From NCBI GenBank assembly GCA_021927905.1, contig BLLK01000047.1, positions 806,001-870,000 of the forward strand: a stretch of 64,000 bases of DNA, in the 5' to 3' direction. Shown in pieces: positions 53,653-62,829 of this stretch. The DNA is from Chaetoceros tenuissimus. Taxonomy: Eukaryota > Bacillariophyta > Thalassiosirophyceae > Chaetocerotales > Chaetocerotaceae. The notes below the pieces were generated by a model. The model did not search any database. It worked only from the letters and a program-made list of their open reading frames with translations, and was not told the origin of the DNA. A program made the position numbers and the translations under genes. Within the stretch, counting starts at the first letter, position 1; the number at the start of each line of letters is the position of its first letter.

Positions 53653-55659
53653 ATGTTGAAGAGATCCCTTTTCACTCCTGGACATAGTACCAGGAGGAAT
53701 CTATTGGACTCCAAAGAATTGGTCTGGAATGCGACACATGCTTATGAGTTCGAATTGTATGAGGCCACAATGGAAGGTACAGATCAATACGATTATTTCG
53801 GTTCAGCTGTGGCAATGTCAGGGGATGGAAGCCGTGTAGCAGTAGGCAGTGACGGCAAGTATGGTTACAATGGAGCAGTGTTGATCTACGAACACGATGA
53901 TAATCTAGGGTCTTTCACTCAGCTTGGCCCTACCATCCGGGGTGAATTCAACGGAGGCTTTGCTTCATCCCTCGACCTTTCTCATGATGGCAATACCCTT
54001 GTTGTAGGTGCACCTGATGGACACGAAAATAAGGGCTGCGTTACAGTTTACAAATTTGATGCTGTATGGAAGAAAATGGGCGATGAAATTGTTGGGCATA
54101 TCAAAAGTGCTCATGCTGGACACAGTGTTTCCATTTCTGGCGATGGTTCAACAATTGCTTATGGGTCACCATATGCACTTGATGGCTTTGGTAATATTAG
54201 AGTCATGACATTTGACAGTTCCAAGAATACCTGGAATCTAGACTTTTCCCTTGATGGAACTGAAAAAACGTTTCTTGGCGGGTCAATATCTTTGAATTTT
54301 GCAGGAGATCGTTTGGTGGCAGGCGCACGTCTAATGACACCTGTCATTGGAGGGAAGCCTTATGAACATGCTGGAGGCTTTGAGGTTTTTGACTTGATTA
54401 ATCAATCATGGAAAAAGAATGGGAAAACTATACATGGTGACCAAAGTTATGGACGCTTGGGACACGCTATTGATTGTTCCTATGATGGTCAAAGAATTAT
54501 TGCTGGGGCCTTTACTAGTCATGAAGGTACAGGAGCAGTATATGTTTTCCAAGAAGACCAAAGTAATGACAATGGATGGTCTTTACTTGGGCAAGTCATA
54601 CAGGGTGAAGAAGAGCATGATCAGTTAGGTAGCGCAGTGAGCATTTCGGGCACTGGATCGATAATTGCAATTGGAGCTCCAGATAACAATGATATAAGCC
54701 CAAATGGTGGCGAGGTAAAAATTTATCACTTTGATGAATCAGAAAATCTCTGGGAAGAAGTTGAGATCAATATATCTGGATATGATATCGGCGATGATAA
54801 TAAGAACTTTGGAGATGCTATTGGCCTCAATGAGCATGGCGACCATATGATAATTGGATCGCAAATGGGAAATTACTACAAAGGTGTTGTCCAAATATAT
54901 AGGGCTGTAAGATCTACTAGTCACAAACAAAAGAATCCCTTACACATCAATGAATTGAATGGAAGTGACATAACCAGTGTGTCAATTGGTGCTCTATTTA
55001 TTATAACAGTTACGATGTTACTCGGCTTGAGAATGCACAAAAGAAAAAAAACGGAGAAAATTAAGGAAAGTAGATCTGAAAATATTTTAAAGTATATCGA
55101 CGAGAGCTTCGATGACACGAAAGGTGCCAAACACACAGTATATGTCCGTAAAAGTTCGACAGCGGGAGTACAAGCTGTGTACGCTCCTTCCGATCAATAC
55201 AAGACAGCAACTGCTTTGGCTGATTCATGGAGACTTCAAGACGATGTTTCCATTAGACCCAGAACAGCTCCAGTTAGTAGGCATTTATCACACACATCAC
55301 GAAGTACTCGTACTGTAGACGATGATATTTCTGAGATCTTCGGTGAAGTGCAAATGTATGGCTCAGATGATCATCGATTATCTGCTATGTCCATGGGTTC
55401 TTCAAGATCCCTTGCATCGAGACAAGAGCTTGCTAGGTCTGATTCACGGAGGCAGCAATTTCGTGCGAGATCAGGTCTCGACCTCCTCGAAGAAGAGGAA
55501 GATCTTAGTATTGCAGAGAGTCAGCCACATACAAATGACGATGATGATAGCAGATTAAGTTACGAGTCTGATTTGCCATCGCAAAAATCAAAACCAAAGT
55601 CAAACTATTACACAAAATGGTATGGAGACGATGAGTCTACTACAGGGAAAATAGTGTAG
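53653..55659 (+). CDS. FG-GAP (integrin-alpha-like) beta-propeller membrane protein
   Basis: This is an intronless gene of 668 residues. Seven FG-GAP-like blades (about 45-425) have the pattern (F/L)G-x-(A/S)-(V/I)-x-(M/L/I)-S-x-D-G-x-x-(V/I)-A-(V/I)-G. Examples are YFGSAVAMSGDGSRVAVGS, HSVSISGDGSTIAYGSP and QLGSAVSISGTGSIIAIGAP. One membrane span follows (SVSIGALFIITVTMLLGL, about 438-455), with stop-transfer RMHKRKK. The 200-residue Ser/Arg/Asp-rich tail is cytosolic. FG-GAP propellers bind extracellular ligands or matrix. No signal peptide is visible at this start (MLKRSLFTPGHSTRRN), so an upstream exon may be missing. Likely a surface adhesion or receptor-like protein. Confidence 0.8.
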   Translation: MLKRSLFTPGHSTRRNLLDSKELVWNATHAYEFELYEATMEGTDQYDYFGSAVAMSGDGSRVAVGSDGKYGYNGAVLIYEHDDNLGSFTQLGPTIRGEFNGGFASSLDLSHDGNTLVVGAPDGHENKGCVTVYKFDAVWKKMGDEIVGHIKSAHAGHSVSISGDGSTIAYGSPYALDGFGNIRVMTFDSSKNTWNLDFSLDGTEKTFLGGSISLNFAGDRLVAGARLMTPVIGGKPYEHAGGFEVFDLINQSWKKNGKTIHGDQSYGRLGHAIDCSYDGQRIIAGAFTSHEGTGAVYVFQEDQSNDNGWSLLGQVIQGEEEHDQLGSAVSISGTGSIIAIGAPDNNDISPNGGEVKIYHFDESENLWEEVEINISGYDIGDDNKNFGDAIGLNEHGDHMIIGSQMGNYYKGVVQIYRAVRSTSHKQKNPLHINELNGSDITSVSIGALFIITVTMLLGLRMHKRKKTEKIKESRSENILKYIDESFDDTKGAKHTVYVRKSSTAGVQAVYAPSDQYKTATALADSWRLQDDVSIRPRTAPVSRHLSHTSRSTRTVDDDISEIFGEVQMYGSDDHRLSAMSMGSSRSLASRQELARSDSRRQQFRARSGLDLLEEEEDLSIAESQPHTNDDDDSRLSYESDLPSQKSKPKSNYYTKWYGDDESTTGKIV

Positions 55660-55759
55660 AAACTTCTACTACACTACATCTATCCAAAATGGGAATGATA
55701 ATGGCAATGATAAGATATAAATATGTAAAATTCATTTCTATTTTACTTGGAATATTTCT

Positions 55760-57754
55760 TCACATTCCTTCTGTATTGATAACAAAACTAAAGATTTGTG
55801 ACAAATCATCATTGTTAATTCCTAGAGCTGTTCGGAATACATCATACAAAAAGAATTGCCCAGAAATAATAGCTGCAGCCCAAACACATCTAGAGCCTAA
55901 ACCTCTAAACAAACTAGATACTCCTTCTTCATCAATCATTGATGCGACCATATCAAACGTTGATTTCGAAGACTGATCTTGAACAGTATTATTGCTCTTG
56001 TTTTTTGCGATATATGTTAGAACTGAATCAGCTGGTTGACTCACTACCGAAGACAGTGCCCCTGATAGTGCACCAGCTACTATAGTAACTCCCAAAGCAG
56101 TAGCTGTAGAGTCTCTCAAAAATGGCCAAACAAGAAAGAATGCTTCACACACTCTTTCAAATGCCAAAAACTTCACAGACCCAAAAATTACCTGCCGTAT
56201 CATTAAACTTGGTAAACCAGCATATAAACTTTTTAATCCCAAGGCAGATGAATAATCTTCAGCCGCTACAACTTTCATAGTTCCTACCAAACCAAGGCTT
56301 CTGTAGGTGTCTGGTTCAGCAACAGTTCTAATCCTACAAGCTTCAAGTGGTGTCAATCCAATACTCGCAATCACTGCCGCCACTGCTCCAGCTATTAAAG
56401 CAATCATATCCCCATTTGCAGTTGCATATGCTGGATCTAATACTATATTCGCCAACAACCATTTCACAAACGCATAGCTTGGATATACAGAAAGACCATA
56501 CCAGAAATATCCAGCTACGGTAGCTTCTGCACCCAATGTAAATCCTTGTAGTCCTTCTTCCTTTGCTATGGTTTGACAACCATCCCATATATTTTCATAT
56601 CGATCTGTGGTTTGCATTCTTGTCTTCACAACATCTGCTGGTATAACAAGCGAATGCGTTAATGCACAAGCTAATGCACCATTCATACCTAATAAAGCAT
56701 AAAAAATAGGATCTCTGTACGAATCAGGGTTTTGTCTTTCAAGAGGTGAAGATGCCATTGGTCCAAAAAGAGTAGCGACAGCATTCTGACCGAATTCATC
56801 ATCGACTCCAATCTCATACAAAGAAATGGATGGTACAATTTGATACTTGGACAAAGAAGAACTAAATTCTGCATGATATTTCGATGGGAGCAATTTATTC
56901 AATTCTTCTGTAAATGCTACGGATGGATTGGCACTGGCTTCCACCTCTATGACTTCCTCTTGAATGATGGATTTCAATCCTTTCGGTTGAAATTTCGATG
57001 GTAGCATACAAAATAAAATTCCCAAGTGACGCTTTACTTCTTGCTCATCTTTCGCAGCATACTCTTGTAAAAATGTGTCCAGTAACATTTGATATTGTTG
57101 TCGAATTTCCTCATCGGGTATATTTTCATAATGTACAAAGTCAAACAAACTCAATTGAATGGAGTTTGCCATTTTCCCAAATGCTTTTCCTAATGCATTT
57201 CTCTCCTCTTGCGATTTGAGAAGTGAATATTTAATTTTTGTATCATTCCACCACTGACTGATGGCATCATCGTATGTGATCAAAAATCGCGTCAGATAGG
57301 TGACAAAATTTGGAGTAACGATTTTATTCATGAGTTTTGCACTTGCAGTTGAAGTAGGGGTAGATATCCATTTTCCTTGACCAATTGCGATATCTTCTAA
57401 TTCTATCGCATTGGAAGGTTCCGTGGCAGTAGTCATGATCATCGTTGCTGCTGTCAAGGAAGTGAACAAAGCTTTTCGCCTAGATATACTTGTTGCTTGA
57501 AACATTGCTGTGTCTCCTTCACTTTCTTCATCTTTGTTCATTTGCAGTGTCTGTGATGAAGACATAGAGCCAAAAGAATCTCTGCTCAAATTTCGATGTA
57601 TTGAATTCAGGGTCGAAGTTCTAGATATATGGTTATTCGAGAAAGCATATATTTGCATCGACTTGATGGAACATACAAAGAGAAGAACGCCAATGAAAGA
57701 TATTTTCTGCAAAGATATCCATCTCGTTCTCATTTCATGTCTCGGCAAATTCAT
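55760..57754 (-). CDS. Mitochondrial-carrier-family protein with plastid-type presequence
   Basis: This is an intronless gene of 664 residues from the first ATG. The C-terminal 300 residues are a six-span carrier (ALACALTHSLVIPADVVKTRMQT is the first P-x-D-x-x-K-x-R motif; LTPLEACRIRT and SQPADSVLTYI are the others), nearest in style to phosphate carriers. The first 350 residues are an extension. It starts with a signal peptide plus YAFSNN (plastid-type), then Ser-rich sequence. A twin-arginine segment follows, SRRKALFTSLTAATMIMTTATEPSNAIELE, which looks like a thylakoid lumen signal with an ANA-type site. After that comes a helical domain of about 200 residues of unknown family. Location in an inner plastid or thylakoid membrane is inferred. 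A GTG-started longer frame exists upstream, but I do not use it. Confidence 0.8.
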   Translation of the reverse strand: MNLPRHEMRTRWISLQKISFIGVLLFVCSIKSMQIYAFSNNHISRTSTLNSIHRNLSRDSFGSMSSSQTLQMNKDEESEGDTAMFQATSISRRKALFTSLTAATMIMTTATEPSNAIELEDIAIGQGKWISTPTSTASAKLMNKIVTPNFVTYLTRFLITYDDAISQWWNDTKIKYSLLKSQEERNALGKAFGKMANSIQLSLFDFVHYENIPDEEIRQQYQMLLDTFLQEYAAKDEQEVKRHLGILFCMLPSKFQPKGLKSIIQEEVIEVEASANPSVAFTEELNKLLPSKYHAEFSSSLSKYQIVPSISLYEIGVDDEFGQNAVATLFGPMASSPLERQNPDSYRDPIFYALLGMNGALACALTHSLVIPADVVKTRMQTTDRYENIWDGCQTIAKEEGLQGFTLGAEATVAGYFWYGLSVYPSYAFVKWLLANIVLDPAYATANGDMIALIAGAVAAVIASIGLTPLEACRIRTVAEPDTYRSLGLVGTMKVVAAEDYSSALGLKSLYAGLPSLMIRQVIFGSVKFLAFERVCEAFFLVWPFLRDSTATALGVTIVAGALSGALSSVVSQPADSVLTYIAKNKSNNTVQDQSSKSTFDMVASMIDEEGVSSLFRGLGSRCVWAAAIISGQFFLYDVFRTALGINNDDLSQIFSFVINTEGM

Positions 57755-58241
57755 TTTGAAGTTTGCCTTTTGTGCTGATGTATCAAATTTAGTGCTGAGA
57801 CTTTGTAATCTTTTCTCATTCCTTTTCACAATGAATTGTAGACTACTATTCCAATGATTTCAGTGAATTGAATAACAGTAAGAAAGAAGCATCAAATGAT
57901 TTTGAAGAAGGTTGAAGTAGAGGGTTCTTTCTCTTTGCTCGGTTGATGTTTTGTGGACACAAGATTTTCGCGCCATTTTCACCGAGATCATAAATGGCCT
58001 AGAGATGTTGAAGAAAAGATGAGAGAGACGATCGCACTTTCATGTGGAAGCTTGAACGTTGACAACAACTCATCATCAAAGAAGAAAAGGAGAAACATAC
58101 AACAGATACAAATTTCAATAGCAACTTTGTTCTATTTCTACCAGTAGCGTTGAATAGCAGAAGATCCAACAATATATATTTAGAAATAAAGCTCCACAAT
58201 CAAGAAAGACCCAAAGCAAATCTTGTCGAGAAAAAGAAAAC
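57755..58241. other. Divergent intergenic region
   Basis: 487 bp carrying the promoters of the plastid carrier and of the small plastid membrane protein. No other gene. Confidence 0.5.
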
Positions 58242-58760
58242 ATGAAGAAAACTCTCCTCCAATCGCTACTTTCTATTGCTTGCCTATCTTCAACAATGGC
58301 ATTTGCACCATCTTCAATATCCTCCACAACAAGAGCTCAATCGACATCACTTAATTTCTCACCTGCAACAACTAATTTAATCAGTACAATCTCTGCTGAT
58401 ATCGATAATATACCACAGGATGACTTTGCAACAGTCTTTGCAGGAGGAATAGCAGTAATGATTGGTGGTGTACTCTCTACCGTCATCGTAGGTTTTTTAT
58501 TAGAATCAGGAAATAGCTATGCAAACGTAGTCGCTGATTCCTATGCACAAGGTGGAGATGAAGATTTCTGGAATCAGTTGAATCCTGAAGAGAGGGAAAA
58601 GGCTGAATCTATGTTGAAGAAATTGAGAGAAAGCAAAGGGGAAAATGTTGATTTGCCTATCCCACCTCCGCCATCTGCTTCTGAATCCAAGCCTGAAGAA
58701 AAGAAAGAAGAGAAGGTCAAGGTTGCTTCAAATGACATGTTTAGCGATTATGACGACTAA
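58242..58760 (+). CDS. Small plastid-targeted single-span membrane protein
   Basis: This is an intronless gene of 172 residues. Signal peptide at 1-19 followed by the near-perfect plastid motif TMAFAPSS (18-25) and a Ser/Thr-rich transit region. One membrane span lies at about 62-87 (FATVFAGGIAVMIGGVLSTVIVGFLL). After it is a helical charged region (EEREKAESMLKKLRESKG) and a Pro/Glu/Lys tail ending DYDD. Import to a plastid membrane is well supported by the presequence; the function is unknown. The span's GG and GxxxG-like spacing suggests helix packing with another subunit. Confidence 0.8.
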   Translation: MKKTLLQSLLSIACLSSTMAFAPSSISSTTRAQSTSLNFSPATTNLISTISADIDNIPQDDFATVFAGGIAVMIGGVLSTVIVGFLLESGNSYANVVADSYAQGGDEDFWNQLNPEEREKAESMLKKLRESKGENVDLPIPPPPSASESKPEEKKEEKVKVASNDMFSDYDD

Positions 58761-59020
58761 AGAATGTGTAAATACGTACTTATATATCTGATGATGGTTC
58801 CAATTTGAAGAAAGAGTAGGGCAATATTGAAAATAGTTTATTTCCATCTTTGATGTCCACGACGAGTTGAGATACGGTAGAACATGGCAAACACCTACAC
58901 CTGAATGGCAAGCCTTAGTAACAAAAAATAGTATTCAAGTTATAATTAAAAGGAAAACTGACTGGCAGCATCATTTAAACAAAAATTAATGTATTCATCT
59001 AAAGCCGCAAAAACTATTCC
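58761..59020. other. Convergent intergenic region
   Basis: 260 bp of 3' flanks. No gene. Confidence 0.4.
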
Positions 59021-59959
59021 TCAATTCATTTCATCAAATGTCTGATCAAAAGGAGTATCATAGTATTCGTCTACATCAAATGGTTTCAAATCACTTACAC
59101 CACCTGCTTCCTTCTCTACAAGTTTTTCGTCCAAATGTAGTTTCAATTGTTCCATCCCCGCAGCACCACTAGCAAAGACAATCTTTTGCTTCGTCACTGG
59201 ATCAATAAATGGCTTCACCATGTTCCAAAAAGTACGAAATAGCAATGGTGCATTTGTAATATAAACTCGTTCCAATCGTTCTACATAACATTCTTGTAAA
59301 ATATGAATTGTCTCCTTGGTAGTCTTCATTGGAGGATTATGTCTCATACTCCAATTGGTAAAATCCATCACCATGACAATCTTTTCTTTTTTATTTTTCT
59401 CAGTACATGCAATGACTCTTTCAAGACTATATACCAAATGTTTTATATTGTCAGTGTGATTGTTACTATTTTCTCGTACAGGATACATGTACAAAATTGC
59501 TCTTCCTTCCTTGTCATGGTTTCGTACATACATTTTACCAGGACTGCTTTCCTTCTTGAGAATAGCATAAGTTGCCTTTTCCTCTTTTGATTCAGGATTG
59601 GTTGCTGATTTTAAAATATGTTGTACACCAAATTCTTTTCTCCATTGCAATGCATATTTAATTCTCTTGATGGCTTTGGTGGTGTTTCCCTTGTCAGCAC
59701 GAAAATGACGAAGGGGCAAGTTGGCATCAGGCATGATTGACAATTCCTCTGATGTGAGTGCTTCAATAATTTTGAGACAACCTTCTTGTTCTTTCTGTGC
59801 ATCAAACATTCGAGGTTCTTGGATAGAATCATCATAGCCAAGGGGCGTCTCTGCCATGTTGCAACTTTGTTCGGCAGGAGATGTGATAGCTGTAGATGGA
59901 CTAGTCATTGTGAAAAAAAAGAGTAATAGTGGGAGAAGCAGATTCCAATACTTTTTCAT
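59021..59959 (-). CDS. Sec14/CRAL-TRIO lipid-transfer protein
   Basis: This is an intronless gene of 312 residues. The N-terminal part LPLRHFRADKGNTTKAIKRIKYALQWRKEFGV is the CRAL-TRIO N domain. The lipid-binding CRAL-TRIO domain runs from about KMYVRNHDKEGRAILYMYPV through VMVMDFTNWSMRHNPPMKTTKETIHILQECYVERLERVYITNAP to IVFASGAAGMEQLKLHL. Such proteins exchange phosphatidylinositol and phosphatidylcholine or carry other lipids. A hydrophobic N-terminus (YWNLLLPLLLFFFTMTSPSTA) is unusual for this mostly cytosolic family and may be a signal. A start at Met18 would remove most of it. Confidence 0.9.
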   Translation of the reverse strand: MKKYWNLLLPLLLFFFTMTSPSTAITSPAEQSCNMAETPLGYDDSIQEPRMFDAQKEQEGCLKIIEALTSEELSIMPDANLPLRHFRADKGNTTKAIKRIKYALQWRKEFGVQHILKSATNPESKEEKATYAILKKESSPGKMYVRNHDKEGRAILYMYPVRENSNNHTDNIKHLVYSLERVIACTEKNKKEKIVMVMDFTNWSMRHNPPMKTTKETIHILQECYVERLERVYITNAPLLFRTFWNMVKPFIDPVTKQKIVFASGAAGMEQLKLHLDEKLVEKEAGGVSDLKPFDVDEYYDTPFDQTFDEMN

Positions 59960-60155
59960 AGATGAATTCTTTGAACTACGAGTAGAAGGAATGTGTCTTG
60001 TTATTAATCAGGAGAAGATTCTTTTTGAATGGAAGATGGAAGAGTTTTAGGAGTTTTCTTCATTTTCCGTACCTTTCCGTCATTGCGAAGAGAAGTTGCG
60101 TATAGTCCAAAATATATGATTATATTTGTCAGTAGCGCTGCACCTGACAATAACA

Positions 60156-60228
60156 TCCGATATAGTGTAGGTGGTTATCACAGGAGCCTCTCACGTTCCA
60201 AACCAGGGTTCGAGTCCCTGTATCGGAA
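60156..60228 (+). tRNA. tRNA-Glu (anticodon CTC)
   Basis: The acceptor stem is TCCGATA with TATCGGA, plus discriminator A. The D arm is GTG...CAC, with box A like TAGTGTAGGTGGTTATC. The anticodon stem is GGAGC/GTTCC and the loop CTCTCAC gives anticodon CTC. The variable loop is AAAC and the T arm is CAGGG-TTCGAGT-CCCTG (box B). There is no intron. A short T-run follows near 60240, as expected for RNA polymerase III termination. CCA is not encoded, as in eukaryotic nuclear tRNAs. Confidence 0.95.
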
Positions 60229-60372
60229 AAAGGCAATCTTTTGCTTTTGCCGCTCTTGATCAGCTTCATCCACATGTTTTTATGCCTGCAATAATGAAAA
60301 CAAACGATATTCACATTTTGTGAATGTACCGTAAGTACTTTCACAGTATTCTAAAAATCGTCAAAACTTTCA

Positions 60373-61603
60373 ATGCGCGAAACCATATTGAAAAAAGAAA
60401 AAAGTTTGTACGCAGTATTCAGTACCTTATTTCTTATTCGAATCTACAAAAGAGCATTCATTGCGTTTCTTCTTATCTGTAGCACTCTGGGTTGTAGTGT
60501 TTCAAGTGCATTCATTTCATTCGAATCGAATTTCTCACAGAAAACTCGTACACTATTTCAAAATCAAATTCCAATCACTCTCTCTTCATCCTTTACAAAT
60601 TTTAGATGCCATGGGAAAGAATAGTAGAAGGCGTAATCCTCCAAGAAAGGCATCAATTCCAACTGTGAATACAAATTCTTCAAACAACAAGCATCGGAAG
60701 AAATCTCGTGGAAAGGCTATTTTGGCTGACAATGTCCAAGAACAGAAGAATGAGACGTTGGCCATTGCTTGGACCAATGACAAGGATGCAAATGATGCTC
60801 CAACTGCGGAACATTCTGCTTCAGCTACGGAGGAAAGTATAGAAGAGGACGAGGAAGTAGCAATCGATTCAAAGTATCAACCAAAGCATCCACCAAAAGT
60901 AGTAACATTTGAAATGCTAAAAGATTACATGCACAAGCCTGAATATCTTGACCGAAATTTACTACTAGAGATTATTGAGTTGGGCAAGCAAGCCTTTGAA
61001 ATCCTGCTCAGAGATGGAAAAGCTGTATCAATGGAAGAATTTCGCAAAATCAACAAAATCTCCCAATCTGCCCAAGAAGTCTATTCGACAGGTGATACTC
61101 GAATCAAGAGTCCAAGGATTCCTCGCGAAGACAATGAGATGAACGAAAACTATTCGAAAGTTTGTATTTATGTGATTATCTTTATTGATGAACATGGAAA
61201 GATCTATGTTATCAAGGCTGGTATGAATGGTGATGGAAAGAGAGAGGGTGATTATGATCTCAAGTCAGGTCGATTTCGATATGTTGAAATTGTCTCTTTT
61301 CATGCTGCTTCAGACAAGGCTGAGGCTGAACTAGTTCAGGTATACAAGAAATTTCTACAGCGCATGGTAGAGAGAGAGGATTGTCCTAGCGATTTTTTTG
61401 TCTGCTTCATCCACATCACAAGAGACGAATACAATGGAGCATCTCCTTCTGGAGATATGGTGATTTTACGTAGAGTGCTCAGGCTTCATCTTCTTCATTT
61501 TTCAAGCTTATACTTGCACAAGATGAAGTACCGCATTTGTTATCTATTGTCATGTTTACAGCATTGTTTTTTTTCCACAGTACAGCATTGGTGTGGAATT
61601 TAA
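60373..61603 (+). CDS. Hypothetical protein, possible secretory/plastid first exon
   Basis: The main frame is 60611-61603 from an ATG (MGKNSRRRNPPRKASI). I propose an upstream exon 60373-60547 that ends in C and joins at 60606 across a 58-bp GT-AG interval, keeping frame. It would add a hydrophobic signal-like segment (AFIAFLLICSTLGCSVSSAF) with an SSAF motif. The body has a Lys/Arg-rich region, an acidic stretch (TEESIEEDEEVAID), helices, then CIYVIIFIDEHGKIYVIKAGMNGDGKREGDY. Later comes SFHAASDKAEAELVQVYKKFL. The strand-GKIYVIKAG pattern with a later conserved E is weakly reminiscent of GIY-YIG/T5orf172 nuclease-like folds, but I would not assert it. The last 30 residues may be intron or UTR read-through. 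The two-exon model is inference. Confidence 0.45.
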
Positions 61604-62829
61604 AATGAACAAAATTACAGAAAAGGTCATTGAGTCCATCTTTGTAACCCTCACATCTTTGTGTCATCTTTGGAAGCGTCATGAATACCATCATTTCATA
61701 AGCGCTACAACTCTGCATATCCAGAATAATTGAAAAAGGTAACACGGCTTCCTATTGTAATGTCCGTTTTTTGTTCTTTTGCAGCTGGGGTGCGGTGCAA
61801 ACATTTTGATTCAAGCAGCCACAGCATTGTTTGGAACCACCGTGATCATTTTTCGAATATTCATTTTTTAAATACCAAGTAGAACTTACATATTTTGGTA
61901 CTCCATTCTACCCAGCTTTTCATGCTGATTTCATTTTTAATATCCTCTTGACTATCTGTATTTCTTTTGGCCTTTCTCCTTTTTTTACCACAGTCAGGAA
62001 CGAATACGAGCTAGCATATACTTTTTGTGATATGGTATCTTTACTTTTGCCGTTGCGGTTTGATCCGCACACACTTTTTAAGCCTAGAAGACTACGCTAG
62101 CATTAGTTATCGATTATTATGTTTGTAGATAGCATTGTCTTTTTTTCATTTATTGGAATGCCATCACGGCATTGGAATAAAAAGAAGAAAATCACATATG
62201 TAGGTACGTACGGCATTGAGTTGAGTCCCATCTTTCAACCTTCACATCTTTGTCTCAAGTTGGATCCCTCGGGGTAGGTTTTCTTCATCTTTTACTGTGC
62301 TACTTAATTAACATCTACTGAACCTGTTTGATTGATAGCACGACCATGAATCATTTCGGCATGGAGTTTGCGAGAATAATTGAAAAAAGGACATTGAGTC
62401 CCATCTTCATCTTACCTTTGTCTCATTTTTGGCATCTCCAGTAATGCCTATATCTTACGCTGTAACTCAACCTACATACCTGAATAATGAAAATATAAAT
62501 CATTTTGGTATATTCATTCACCTTGTCTATTTTACAAAATTCTGAAATTCATTTTCATTTTGGCATCATGGATGAAAGGTGCGCCAAAGGAAAACTATGT
62601 GAAAGAAAAGACAATGACGTTAAGATCATAAAAAGCCTAATTAGACGTGCGAATAGGTGTCAACATTTGAATGCTCATCGTCCTTTTCTAGCCACACAAA
62701 AACTAAAAATTGCATCTCCCCATTTTTGAATTTGTATATTTTACATCATCGTTGTAGCAAAACAAAATGATAGAAACAGTCTAAAGTTTATAATTCAAAA
62801 TTTATCTTCAATTCAGTATCTAAAATAAA
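61604..62829. repeat. Noncoding region with three degenerate copies of a ~110-bp unit
   Basis: Similar blocks occur near 61615-61740, 62205-62275 and 62365-62495. Each carries a cattgagtcc(c)atctt core, then cacatctttgtctcat or a variant. Two of the three also have gaataattgaaaaa nearby. They are diverged and in the same orientation. No protein-coding frame of note crosses them. The interval is otherwise AT-rich and serves as upstream region of the MYND-RING gene. Confidence 0.6.

Noticed and set aside
60461-60610. TTG-started N-terminal extension of the 60.6-kb gene
   Set aside because: It needs a non-ATG start. The two-exon model or the ATG at 60611 explains the gene better.
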